Below the pieces are notes generated by a model that saw only the letters and a list, made by a program, of their open reading frames with translations, was not told the DNA's origin and made no database searches. Below, piece by piece: positions 27,064-35,503 of a stretch of 64,000 nt of DNA. Position 1 is the stretch's first letter; the number at the start of each line of letters is the position of its first letter. Origin of the DNA: Ferirhizobium litorale (GTDB taxonomy: Bacteria > Pseudomonadota > Alphaproteobacteria > Rhizobiales > Rhizobiaceae); NCBI GenBank assembly GCA_030028905.1, contig JALDYZ010000009.1:1-64000 (forward strand). The letters are read 5' to 3'. The translations under genes were made by a program, and so were the position numbers.

Positions 27064-28359
27064 TCAGGCGGCGCTCTGCCCTTCGACCGCCGGTCGGATA
27101 CGCAGCTTGGTAATTCGGTTCTTCTCGCGCTTGAGAACGGTAAAACGCTTTCCGTAGAACGTAAACGCCTGCCGCTCCTCGGGAATCGTCATCGATTCGT
27201 GGATGACAAGGCCAGCGATGGTGGTCGCCTCCTCGTCCGGCAGGTTCCAGTCGAGCACTCGATTGAGGTCGCGGATCGGCACCCAGCCATCGACGACGAT
27301 CGAGCCGTCCGCTTCCTGACGCACACCCTGTATGTCGAGGTCGTGCTCGTCTGCGATGTCACCGACGATCTCCTCCAGGATGTCCTCGAGTGTCACCACG
27401 CCCTGGACCTCGCCGTATTCGTCGACCACCACGGCAAAATGCACCTTGCGGCGCAGGAAGGCGCTTAGCTGGTCCTTGAGGCTGGTGCTGTCGGGCACGA
27501 ACCACGGCTTCTGCGCGATCTTGACGATATCAAGGTGCTCCGGCTCCATGTCGGGCTCGGCAAGCGCCCGCAGCAGGTCCTTGGAATGCACCACGCCGAT
27601 GATGTTGTCGGTCGAGCCGCGCCACAGCGGCATGCGGGTGAACGGGCTGTCGAGCACGCTGCGCACAATCTGTTCCGGCGGATCGTCCGCATTGAGGGCG
27701 CGCATCGAAGTGCGGTGGATCATGATATCCGAAAGCTCTAGTTCTTCGAGATCGAGCAGGCCACCGAGGCGGTCGCGGTCGTCCTTGACGAACGAGCCCT
27801 CCCGGTGGAGCAGGTCAACGGTTCCACGCAGTTCCTCGTGGGCCGACAGCATCAGTGTTTCGCGCGATAGGTTGAATCCGAAGATTCCGAGTATCCGGCG
27901 CACGATGAAGTTGACGACCGTCGAAAGCGGTCCGGCGACGGCGACGAAGAGACCGACGGCACGCGAGACGGCAAGCGCAAAGCGCTCCGGTGAGGAAATT
28001 GCCCAGCTCTTCGGCAGAACTTCCGAGAAAATCACCAACAGAACGGTCATGATGATCGTGGCGAGCGCTACGCCGGAATCGCCGAAAATACCGAGAAACA
28101 GGCTGGTGGTGAGCGCTGACGCCAGGATGTTGACCGTATTGTTGCCAATGAGCAGTGCACCGATCAACCTGTCTCGCCGGGCAATCAACCCGTTGACGAG
28201 CTTCGCGCGTTCGTCGCCATTGGATTCTAGTGTGTGCATGCGCGCGCGCGACACGGCCGTCAGGGCCGTTTCCGATCCGGAGAAGAAGGCCGATGCGAGG
28301 ATCAGCCCCAGGATGGAAACGATGGTCAACCAGTATTCGGAGAGCGCCTCGATGTTCAT
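27064..28359 (-). CDS. CNNM/CorC-type membrane protein with CBS domains
   Basis: A 431-residue inner-membrane protein of the HlyC/CorC (CNNM) family linked to divalent cation, mainly magnesium, transport. The N-terminal DUF21 domain has about four spans (starting LTIVSILGLILASAFFSGSETALTAV with the conserved SGSETAL). Two CBS repeats follow (MIHRTSMRALNADD and HFAVVVDEYGEVQGVVTLEDILEEI). The C-terminal CorC_HlyC domain has IVVDGWVPIRDLNRVLDW. The start overlaps the aroB stop by 4 bp, so it is the last gene of an aroK-aroB-cnnm operon, as in many rhizobia. Confidence 0.92.
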   Translation of the reverse strand: MNIEALSEYWLTIVSILGLILASAFFSGSETALTAVSRARMHTLESNGDERAKLVNGLIARRDRLIGALLIGNNTVNILASALTTSLFLGIFGDSGVALATIIMTVLLVIFSEVLPKSWAISSPERFALAVSRAVGLFVAVAGPLSTVVNFIVRRILGIFGFNLSRETLMLSAHEELRGTVDLLHREGSFVKDDRDRLGGLLDLEELELSDIMIHRTSMRALNADDPPEQIVRSVLDSPFTRMPLWRGSTDNIIGVVHSKDLLRALAEPDMEPEHLDIVKIAQKPWFVPDSTSLKDQLSAFLRRKVHFAVVVDEYGEVQGVVTLEDILEEIVGDIADEHDLDIQGVRQEADGSIVVDGWVPIRDLNRVLDWNLPDEEATTIAGLVIHESMTIPEERQAFTFYGKRFTVLKREKNRITKLRIRPAVEGQSAA

Positions 28360-29489
28360 GTCTGCTGCTTCTCCCTCAGGAAACTCAGGACTTCCGACGC
28401 CGGGACATCGTCAGCGACGAAGGAACGCCCGATACCGTGGGTCAGGATAAAGGTCAGTTTGCCGCTCTTCACCTTCTTGTCCTGCGCAATCGATTCCATC
28501 AGCACTTCGGCCGGCGGCAATCCACCAGGAATATCCGCCATCGAGGTCGGTAGACCGACCGCCTTGAGATGCCTTTCGACGCGACGGGCGTCGTCCGGGC
28601 TGGCCAGGTTCATCCGCGCGGAAAAATCATGGGCAAGCACCATGCCGATCGCAACGCCCTCGCCGTGCACGAGGCGACGGCTGTCATAGCCGGTTGCTGC
28701 CTCGAGCGCGTGTCCAAAGGTGTGGCCGAGGTTGAGAAGCGCCCGCTGACCGTTTTCCCGTTCGTCCGCGGCCACGACGTCGGATTTCGCCTGGCAGCTT
28801 GCCGCAATCGCTTCGATGCGCGAGCCGCCGCCTGCAAAAACATCCTTCCAGTTGGTCTCCAGCCAGGCAAAGAAATCCGATTTGTCGATGAGGCCGTACT
28901 TCGCTACCTCGGCATAGCCGGCGCGGAACTCCCGTTCACTCAACGTGTCGAGCACGCCGGTGTCGGCCAGCACCAGGTCCGGCTGATAGAAGACACCGAT
29001 CAGGTTTTTGCCGTGACGGCTGTTGATGCCGGTCTTGCCGCCGACCGAGGAATCGACCTGCGACAGGAGCGACGTCGGCACCTGCACGAAGCGTACGCCA
29101 CGCCGCACGATGCCCGCCGCAAAGCCGGTGAGGTCGCCGATCACCCCGCCACCGAGCGCGATGACCGGATCGTTGCGTTCGATCCGGGCTTCAAGGATCT
29201 TGTCGCAGACCGTGATCAAGTGATCGAAGCTCTTGGTCTTCTCACCTGCGGGAAGTGTCAGAGAAACGACAGAAATCCCCTCCGATGCCAGGCTTTCCGT
29301 CAACGCCTCCAGATAGAGCGGCGCCACATGTTCATCGGTGATGATCGCGGCCCTGCGGCCCTTGACCCTTGCTGCGATTTCCCGACCGGCGCGCGCGATC
29401 AGCCCGGGGCCGATAAGGATGTCATACGAGCGATCACCGAGCGGTACGCGCACCAAGCGCTCGCTGGATTGGGACACACCGGCATTCAT
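28356..29489 (-). CDS. aroB: 3-dehydroquinate synthase
   Basis: A 377-residue cytosolic enzyme of the shikimate pathway that cyclises DAHP to 3-dehydroquinate. NAD-binding and metal-site motifs include PAGEKTKSFDHL, ALGGGVIGDLTGFAAG, RFVQVPTSLLSQVDSSVGGKTGIN and LLNLGHTFGHALE with metal-binding His residues. The length is usual for the stand-alone enzyme. It overlaps aroK (4 bp) upstream and the CNNM gene (4 bp) downstream, so the three are translationally coupled. Confidence 0.96.
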   Translation of the reverse strand: MNAGVSQSSERLVRVPLGDRSYDILIGPGLIARAGREIAARVKGRRAAIITDEHVAPLYLEALTESLASEGISVVSLTLPAGEKTKSFDHLITVCDKILEARIERNDPVIALGGGVIGDLTGFAAGIVRRGVRFVQVPTSLLSQVDSSVGGKTGINSRHGKNLIGVFYQPDLVLADTGVLDTLSEREFRAGYAEVAKYGLIDKSDFFAWLETNWKDVFAGGGSRIEAIAASCQAKSDVVAADERENGQRALLNLGHTFGHALEAATGYDSRRLVHGEGVAIGMVLAHDFSARMNLASPDDARRVERHLKAVGLPTSMADIPGGLPPAEVLMESIAQDKKVKSGKLTFILTHGIGRSFVADDVPASEVLSFLREKQQT

Positions 29490-30076
29490 TTTTCGACACT
29501 TTCGCTAGCAACGCCGGCGATCGCCGCCAGCACTTCATTGACGATGACTTCCTTGCGCACGTCGCGTGACTGCACGGTCAGGTCCGCGTCCGCATAGACC
29601 GGATAGCGCGCGTTCATCAGGTTCTCCAGGGTCTGCCTGGGGTTTTCGGTCTTCAGCAAGGGCCGGGTATCGCGCTTGTTCACCCGCTCCCAAAGAATAT
29701 CGAGCTCGGCCCTCAACCAGATCGATAGGCCGCCGCGCTTGATCTGTCGCCGGGTGCGCTCGTTGATGAACGCGCCACCCCCCGTCGAAACGACACGTGG
29801 GCCGGATTTGAGCAGGCGCTTGATGACCCTGGTTTCCAGCGCCCGGAATTCCTCCTCGCCATAGGCGGCGAAGAGTTCGGAAATCGTCATGCGCGAGACG
29901 CGTTCGATCTCGGCGTCGGTATCGATAAATGGAATGCCGAGACGGCTGGCTGTCATCCTGCCGATTGCCGATTTTCCGGCGCCCATCAGGCCCACCAGGA
30001 TAAGATTGCGACTTCCGAGCGCAACGCGCGCCCTGTCTTTCAAGCTATCGGCAACGGGTGCGCTAATCTCGATCAT
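29486..30076 (-). CDS. aroK: Shikimate kinase
   Basis: A 196-residue P-loop kinase phosphorylating shikimate at O3. Walker A GLMGAGKSAIGR, the shikimate-binding DTDAEIE and FRALETRVI, the glycine motif VSTGGGAF and the lid/adenine region NKRDTRPLL are intact. A short N-terminal extension of about 25 residues is common in rhizobia. It is first in the aroK-aroB-CNNM operon, divergent from the small membrane-protein gene across 142 bp. Confidence 0.95.
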   Translation of the reverse strand: MIEISAPVADSLKDRARVALGSRNLILVGLMGAGKSAIGRMTASRLGIPFIDTDAEIERVSRMTISELFAAYGEEEFRALETRVIKRLLKSGPRVVSTGGGAFINERTRRQIKRGGLSIWLRAELDILWERVNKRDTRPLLKTENPRQTLENLMNARYPVYADADLTVQSRDVRKEVIVNEVLAAIAGVASESVEK

Positions 30077-30218
30077 CGGCCTCTACTACAATGGTTTCAA
30101 AACGGTATCGACAAATGCGCGGAAAGCGTCAAGACACAGAAGCCGCAATCGCCGCTTCTTGCGCTTGGAATCAAGCTTGTTCATAAAAGACCTGCCGCCG
30201 TCGCCCAGGAGCGAAAAC

Positions 30219-30371
30219 ATGCCCACCCTATTTCGATTCCTTTTTTTCTGCGCGCTCATAGCCGGTGCCATCTATGGCAGCATGGTCGCGCTTGTCGTCC
30301 TTGTCGAGCCGCGCGAACGCGAGGTCACTGTCCGCATTCCCTCGGAACGACTGAACCCGCCGAAACAGTGA
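30219..30371 (+). CDS. 50-residue single-span membrane protein upstream of xerD
   Basis: A 50-residue protein with one hydrophobic segment (FLFFCALIAGAIYGSMVALVVLV, about residues 8-30) and a short charged tail with VEPREREVTVRIPSERL. A good ribosome binding site (CAGGAG, with GAGCGAAAAC leading to the ATG) supports it. The tail pattern EPREREVTVRIP recurs in small rhizobial histidine-kinase-free 'hypothetical' proteins at this locus, as far as I recall. No function is known. It lies 20 bp before xerD in the same direction and is probably co-transcribed with it. Confidence 0.7.
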   Translation: MPTLFRFLFFCALIAGAIYGSMVALVVLVEPREREVTVRIPSERLNPPKQ

Positions 30372-30391
30372 AGGTGTAAAAAGCAATCCGC

Positions 30392-31342
30392 ATGAAAGAC
30401 CTCAGCCGCGCCCATATGGAATCCTTCCTGGAGATGATGAGCGCCGAGCGCGGGGCTGCCGGCAATACGCTCGTTTCCTATGAAAGGGACCTGGACGACC
30501 TGCATTCCTTTCTGGCGGCCAGGAACACGCGGCTGACCGAGGCCGGCTCCGCCGACCTCGCCGCCTATCTTGCCAACATGGCCGCGCAGGGGTTCAAGGC
30601 TTCGTCGCAGGCGAGGCGGCTCTCGGCGATGCGACAATTCTTCAAGTTCCTCTACGCCGAAGGCATCCGGACCGACGATCCGACCGGCATACTGGATGCA
30701 CCGAAAAAGGGCCGATCGCTGCCCAAGACGATGGGCGTCGACGAAGTGAGCCGGCTTCTCGCCCAGGCGGCGCAGGAAGCCGCGATGACCGGACCGGGAC
30801 AGCTTGCGCGTGCGCGGATGTTCGCGCTCATCGAATTGCTCTATGCCACCGGCATGCGCGTGAGTGAACTCGTCTCGCTGCCGGCCAAGGTTCTCGACCA
30901 GGATGGGCGGTTTCTGATGGTGCGCGGAAAGGGTAATAAGGAACGGCTGGTGCCGCTGTCTCGAGCGGCCATCGCAGCGCTGAAAACCTATGGCGAACTT
31001 CGTGCGCATGAGCTCGCCGAACGCCAGGAAGGCGAAAGCCCATGGCTGTTCCCCTCCTCCGGCAAGCAGGGTTTCCTGCCCCGCCAGGTCTTTGCCCGCG
31101 ACCTCAAGGACTTGGCGATCCGGGCTGGATTGACCCCGTCGACAATCTCTCCGCACGTCATGCGGCATGCCTTTGCCAGCCATCTGTTGCAGAACGGTGC
31201 GGATCTGCGTGTCGTCCAGGAATTGCTCGGGCATTCGGACATTTCGACAACTCAAATTTATACACATGTGCTGGAAGAGCGGTTGCACCAGTTGGTTCAA
31301 ACGCACCACCCCCTTGCCAAAATGGCCAAAAAGCTGGATTAA
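30392..31342 (+). CDS. xerD: Site-specific tyrosine recombinase XerD
   Basis: A 316-residue tyrosine recombinase which, with XerC, resolves chromosome dimers at dif. The SAM-like N-terminal domain (residues 1-95) precedes the catalytic domain, which has Arg156, the beta-hairpin Lys region ([12 protein letters not shown]), His255 and Arg258 in [14 protein letters not shown], His281 in [13 protein letters not shown] and nucleophile Tyr290. The length is slightly above E. coli XerD (298). It sits in the conserved rhizobial order aroK/small gene/xerD/accA, not next to a mobile element, so it is the housekeeping enzyme. Confidence 0.93.
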   Translation: MKDLSRAHMESFLEMMSAERGAAGNTLVSYERDLDDLHSFLAARNTRLTEAGSADLAAYLANMAAQGFKASSQARRLSAMRQFFKFLYAEGIRTDDPTGILDAPKKGRSLPKTMGVDEVSRLLAQAAQEAAMTGPGQLARARMFALIELLYATGMRVSELVSLPAKVLDQDGRFLMVRGKGNKERLVPLSRAAIAALKTYGELRAHELAERQEGESPWLFPSSGKQGFLPRQVFARDLKDLAIRAGLTPSTISPHVMRHAFASHLLQNGADLRVVQELLGHSDISTTQIYTHVLEERLHQLVQTHHPLAKMAKKLD

Positions 31343-31405
31343 GCCCCGCAACACGGGGGCAACTGCACCCTGACGCCATGGGCAAAAGGATCGGAAACGC
31401 ATCTC

Positions 31406-32359
31406 ATGCACAACTATCTCGATTTCGAAAAACCAATCTCGGATCTCGAAGGCAAGATCCACGAGCTGAAAAGACTTGCCGCCGAAGACGAGAGCATCGA
31501 TACGTCGGACGAAATCGGGCGCCTGGAAGTGAGGGTGCGCGACGCCACTGCCGAAATCTATTCCAAGCTCAATGCCTGGCAGAAGACGCAGGTCGCCCGT
31601 CATCCGCAACGCCCCCACTTCGTCGACTATGCCGCCCGGTTGTTCGAGGACTTCACGCCCCTTGCCGGTGACCGCAAGTTTTCCGAGGATGCTGCGATCC
31701 AGACGGGCCTTGCGCGCTTTCGCGGCCAGCCTGTTGCCGTCATCGGCCAGGAAAAGGGCAATGACACCAAGTCGCGCCTCAAGCACAACTTCGGCAGCGC
31801 ACGCCCCGAGGGTTATCGCAAGGCGATCCGGATGATGGAAATGGCCGATCGCTTTGGCCTGCCGATCATCACTCTCGTGGATACGGCCGGCGCCTATCCC
31901 GGCGTCGGCGCCGAAGAGCGCGGCCAGGCGGAAGCCATTGCGCGCTGCACCGAAATGTGTCTCGGCGTCAAGGTCCCGATCGTTTCGGTCGTGCTCGGTG
32001 AAGGCGGCTCCGGCGGCGCCATCGCCATCGCCACCGGCAATCGCGTCTACATGCTCGAACACGCCATCTACAGCGTGATCTCCCCGGAAGGGGCCGCTTC
32101 CATCCTCTGGCGCGATTCCACCCGCGCCAAGGAGGCCGCGACCAACATGAAGATCACCGCCGAAGACCTGAAGGCGCTCGGCATCATCGACGGCATCATT
32201 CCCGAACCGCTCGGCGGCGCGCATCGCGATCCGGACAAGGTCATCGCGGCCACCGCCGACACCATCTCCGATGCCCTGTCGGAGCTTTCCGGTCGTAGCG
32301 GCGAACAGTTGCGCTCCGATCGTCGCCAGAAATTCCTCAATATGGGCCGGAATCTCTAG
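31406..32359 (+). CDS. accA: Acetyl-CoA carboxylase carboxyltransferase alpha subunit
   Basis: A 317-residue subunit that with AccD transfers the carboxyl group from biotin to acetyl-CoA, making malonyl-CoA for fatty-acid synthesis. [12 protein letters not shown], the central [17 protein letters not shown] and [22 protein letters not shown] are the AccA signatures, and the length is standard. It lies 63 bp after xerD. The 192 bp downstream contains a perfect hairpin and then the L,D-transpeptidase gene. Confidence 0.96.
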   Translation: MHNYLDFEKPISDLEGKIHELKRLAAEDESIDTSDEIGRLEVRVRDATAEIYSKLNAWQKTQVARHPQRPHFVDYAARLFEDFTPLAGDRKFSEDAAIQTGLARFRGQPVAVIGQEKGNDTKSRLKHNFGSARPEGYRKAIRMMEMADRFGLPIITLVDTAGAYPGVGAEERGQAEAIARCTEMCLGVKVPIVSVVLGEGGSGGAIAIATGNRVYMLEHAIYSVISPEGAASILWRDSTRAKEAATNMKITAEDLKALGIIDGIIPEPLGGAHRDPDKVIAATADTISDALSELSGRSGEQLRSDRRQKFLNMGRNL

Positions 32360-32381
32360 GGCTAACATGGCCCGGATACGG

Positions 32382-32404
32382 TTGTGGCCAAATCTTGGCC
32401 ACAA
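32382..32404. repeat. Perfect 10-bp hairpin downstream of accA
   Basis: TTGTGGCCAA (32382-32391) pairs with TTGGCCACAA (32395-32404) around a 3-nt loop. It lies 23 bp after the accA stop. No T tract follows, so a simple intrinsic terminator is unlikely. A binding site for a dimeric regulator of the downstream gene or an mRNA processing signal is possible. Confidence 0.5.
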
Positions 32405-32551
32405 TGATGATATCAGGAGTATGTTGCCCCGCCTGTGAGCGGTTTCGACCGTAGGCGGGTAAGGTTTTGTAAAGTATAAGGCGGATATGATTCTGTCTCC
32501 TTTGCATTGAACGGCACGAGCCGGCCGCTTCATCGACTGTGGGTCCAGGTA

Positions 32552-34069
32552 ATGCGCATCAAGGATTTTGCCGTCATCTCCCTCATGGCTGTAGCCCTCG
32601 CGGGCTGCAACGACACCCTTGACAGCGTCGACGTCTCGTCCGTCAAGAACAAGGTCGAACAGCCGCTGCCCGACCGCATCATCGCGCAGATGAAGGCGAA
32701 GGGTATGGAGCGGAACGCTCCGATCATGATCCGCATCTTGAAGGAAGAAGGCAAGCTCGAGGTCTGGAAGGCCAAGACCAACGGTCGCTTCGACAAGATT
32801 GCCGACTACCAGATCTGCGCCTGGTCGGGACGTCTTGGCCCGAAGGTCAAGGAAGGCGACCGCCAGGCCCCGGAGGGCTTCTATCCGCTCTCGCCGCGCC
32901 ACCTCAATCCGAATTCGAAGTACTATCTCGCGATCAACACCGGCTTTCCGAACCGCTACGACCAGGTGCATGGCCGCAACGGCTCCAACCTGATGATCCA
33001 CGGCGCATGTTCATCGTCCGGCTGCTATTCGATGACCGACGAGCAGGTTCTGGAAATCTACGCCTTCGCGCGCGACGCGTTCAAGGGTGGGCAGCAGAGC
33101 GTGCAACTGCAGGCTTTGCCCTTCCGCATGACCGCCGAGAACATGGTACGCCATCGCAATAGCCCGCACATCGAATTCTGGAAGATGCTGAAGGTCGGCT
33201 ACGATAACTTCGAGGTGACCAGGCGTCCGCCCGAGGTCAACTTCTGCGACAAGAAGTACGTCTTCAACCAGCAGGTCGAAGGCAATGGCAGCTTCTCTGC
33301 CGCCGCACAGTGCCCGCCGATGTCGACACCACCGCAATTGCAGGCGGCCCTCGTGGCCTACAACAAGGCCTATGACCGCGACTATCAGAAGGCGCTGAAG
33401 AAGTTCGAGGGTATGGTCTGGTACGAACCGAGCGAAGCCGAGCGCAAGGAAGTGGTGAAGGAACAGCGCAAGGGTCGTGAGCTTGCCTACGCCCCGACAG
33501 GCACGTCGCTCGCCGCAGGCAAGCTGATGAAGCTGCAGGAATATGAGCAGAAGGTGAACAAGCGGGTGGCCAAGCCCGCAGCGTCCGGAGACGGTGTTGC
33601 CGGCACGGCAGTTGCTTCCGCGCCGAAACCGGCGACCAACGCCACGATACAGCCGGCAACGACAGCCGCGATAGAACCCGGCAACGCCACCACAGGTACC
33701 CAATCCGAGAGGGCAGCACCGGTCGTCTCCGCGGTTCCGACGCCCAACCCGAACGCGCCGGCGACACAGTCTGCTGCGATACAGCCGCCTCCGGCAAAGA
33801 AGCCCTTCTGGGCGCTGTTTTCACGGCCCGAAGCGCCGGTCTCTCAGGTGCCTGCCCCGGCACAAGCTGCTGCTCCGGTCGCGGCTTCCCCTGCCGAGCA
33901 GCAAAAGATCACCGCCCCGACCGGGCCTGCCGCCCCAGCCGTTGCAGCACCGTCAGCCGCGCAGGCAAGCGTTTCGCCCGCACCACCAACTGAGAACGCT
34001 CCCGCAGCCCCTGTTGCCACGGCAGATGCCTCCCCGAAAAAGCCGTTCTGGAAGTTCTGGTCGAACTAG
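32552..34069 (+). CDS. L,D-transpeptidase family lipoprotein (YafK-like)
   Basis: A 505-residue envelope protein with a lipoprotein signal (ISLMAVALAGC; lipidated Cys19) and a YkuD-type catalytic domain. The active-site block HGACSSSGC has His150 and Cys158, and the preceding fold resembles E. coli YafK/DpaA, which acts on peptidoglycan-lipoprotein links. From about residue 350 the protein turns into a long Ala/Pro/Thr-rich low-complexity tail. The tail carries the motif KKPFW twice (KKPFWALFSRPE and the extreme C-terminal KKPFWKFWSN). ATG 32552 was chosen for its lipobox; the frame also opens at 32507. The next gene starts 2 bp after the stop. Confidence 0.87.
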   Translation: MRIKDFAVISLMAVALAGCNDTLDSVDVSSVKNKVEQPLPDRIIAQMKAKGMERNAPIMIRILKEEGKLEVWKAKTNGRFDKIADYQICAWSGRLGPKVKEGDRQAPEGFYPLSPRHLNPNSKYYLAINTGFPNRYDQVHGRNGSNLMIHGACSSSGCYSMTDEQVLEIYAFARDAFKGGQQSVQLQALPFRMTAENMVRHRNSPHIEFWKMLKVGYDNFEVTRRPPEVNFCDKKYVFNQQVEGNGSFSAAAQCPPMSTPPQLQAALVAYNKAYDRDYQKALKKFEGMVWYEPSEAERKEVVKEQRKGRELAYAPTGTSLAAGKLMKLQEYEQKVNKRVAKPAASGDGVAGTAVASAPKPATNATIQPATTAAIEPGNATTGTQSERAAPVVSAVPTPNPNAPATQSAAIQPPPAKKPFWALFSRPEAPVSQVPAPAQAAAPVAASPAEQQKITAPTGPAAPAVAAPSAAQASVSPAPPTENAPAAPVATADASPKKPFWKFWSN

Positions 34070-34071
34070 AA

Positions 34072-34299
34072 ATGAACCCGCCCGTCATATACGACCTGAG
34101 GGGATTGAAATGCCCGCTCCCGGTCTTGAAGACACGCCGGCGCCTTTCCACGATGGAAAAGGGTGGCAGGCTTGCCATCGAGACCACCGACCCGATGGCG
34201 GTTATCGACATCCCGCATTTGTGCACTGAAGACGGTCACGATCTCATTGAAAGCGCGACGACCGAAAGCGGCCATCGATTCGTGATCCGCAAGGGCTGA
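34072..34299 (+). CDS. TusA-family sulfur carrier protein
   Basis: A 75-residue protein with the SirA/TusA fold. The N-terminal motif YDLRGLKCPLPVLKTRR contains the CPxP signature with the sulfur-carrying Cys14, and the C-terminal HRFVIRKG strand matches. TusA-type proteins relay persulfide sulfur for tRNA thiolation, molybdenum cofactor or related pathways. Which one this protein serves is not clear. It begins 2 bp after the L,D-transpeptidase stop, suggesting coupling by position only. It converges on the CobW gene. Confidence 0.9.
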   Translation: MNPPVIYDLRGLKCPLPVLKTRRRLSTMEKGGRLAIETTDPMAVIDIPHLCTEDGHDLIESATTESGHRFVIRKG

Positions 34300-34334
34300 A
34301 CCCCTCGCCGTAAAATCCCGGAATGCGCCCGGCC

Positions 34335-35489
34335 TCAGGCCTTGAAGCCGGGAATGGCAAGCGGATTATCCTCCAGCGCCGCCCTGTCGGGGCGATCGAT
34401 GCGCGGCGTCCCGGTAAAGGCATCGAAAAGATCGGTAACGAAGGCTTCCGGCAGATCCCTCGTGATCAGCACCATGCGTGTGCGTCGGTCAGCGGGATCA
34501 GGCCAGGCGGCAAGCCGTGCCGGTGGATGGAAAACGTTCTGGACACCGTGCAGCACGACCGGACGGTCTGGATCGCCGGCAACGCACACGATGGCTTTCA
34601 TCCTCAGCAGCCGCTCCCCATGGGCCGAACGCAACAGATCGATGAACATCTCCAGTGCCGCCGGATCGATCGGTCGGTCATGGACGATGGAGAACGAGCG
34701 GATATCCTCGCCATGCCGGTTCACATCGTGGTGGTGATGGTCATGCCCATGGCTGTCACGGTGATGGTCATCCTCATGGTCATGCTCATCGTGATGGTGA
34801 TCATGGTCGTGGTCATTCTCTTCGCCAAGCCAGCGCGCAACATCCGCGACCTTCGTGGCGGGGTCGTAGAGGCCGTTGACCAGCATCGCCACACTGCCGG
34901 CTTCCGGCATATCGGCGTCGATCAGTCGGGCACGAGGATTGAGCATCCGCAACCGTTCCCTGAGCTTGACCAGAGCCACCTCCTCGGCGAGCAACGCCTT
35001 GGAGATCACCAGACGATCGGCGACCGCCACCTGCTTCAGCGCCTCCAGGTGGTTGTCCAGCGTCTGCAGGCCGTTCACCGCATCGACGACGGTCACGACC
35101 CCGTCGAGTTCGAAGTTCGCGGCGATGATGGGATTGCCCATGACCGACTGCATCACCGGGGCCGGATCAGCGAGGCCCGTCGTCTCGATGACGATGCGTT
35201 GCAGCGGCCGAACGCGCCCCGTCTGCATGCCATCCATGAGAGAAGCAAGCGTATCGATAAGCTCGCCGCGCACTGTGCAGCACAGGCAGCCATCGGACAG
35301 CTCGATGATCGAATCCCCCGAGGTCTCGACCAGCAGGTGATCGATTCCGACATCGCCGAATTCGTTGATGATGACCGCCGCATCCTTCATCGCCGGATCC
35401 TTGAGGATACGATTGAGAAGCGTCGATTTTCCAGCTCCGAGGAAACCGGTGACGATCGTCACCGGGATCCGTTTGCGTGGCTGCGTCAT
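34335..35489 (-). CDS. CobW/COG0523-family GTPase with His-rich linker
   Basis: A 384-residue G3E P-loop GTPase. Walker A GFLGAGKSTLLN, the metal-binding CxCC motif (SDGCLCCTVRGE), the Walker B-like region IETTGLADPAP and the base motif SKALLAEE are present. Between about residues 225 and 260 lies a dense His/Asp run (for example DHDHDHHHDEHDHEDDHH and GHDHHHHDVN). The CobW_C domain follows. COG0523 proteins are metal chaperones or insertases for zinc, cobalt or nickel. The His-rich linker and lack of cobN neighbours favour a zinc metallochaperone over true CobW. It lies 14 bp after the carboxypeptidase gene on the same strand, so co-transcription is likely. Confidence 0.85.
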   Translation of the reverse strand: MTQPRKRIPVTIVTGFLGAGKSTLLNRILKDPAMKDAAVIINEFGDVGIDHLLVETSGDSIIELSDGCLCCTVRGELIDTLASLMDGMQTGRVRPLQRIVIETTGLADPAPVMQSVMGNPIIAANFELDGVVTVVDAVNGLQTLDNHLEALKQVAVADRLVISKALLAEEVALVKLRERLRMLNPRARLIDADMPEAGSVAMLVNGLYDPATKVADVARWLGEENDHDHDHHHDEHDHEDDHHRDSHGHDHHHHDVNRHGEDIRSFSIVHDRPIDPAALEMFIDLLRSAHGERLLRMKAIVCVAGDPDRPVVLHGVQNVFHPPARLAAWPDPADRRTRMVLITRDLPEAFVTDLFDAFTGTPRIDRPDRAALEDNPLAIPGFKA

Positions 35490-35503
35490 GATTTCGTTCG
35501 CTT

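Noticed and set aside
30392-31342. Tyrosine recombinase as a phage or island integrase
   Set aside because: Sequence, length and conserved neighbourhood identify housekeeping XerD; no mobile-element genes or att repeats are nearby.
30272-33001. 909-codon open frame on the minus strand across xerD, accA and the L,D-transpeptidase start
   Set aside because: It is the antisense frame of three well-supported genes. It shows no domain and has composition bias typical of reverse-strand frames.
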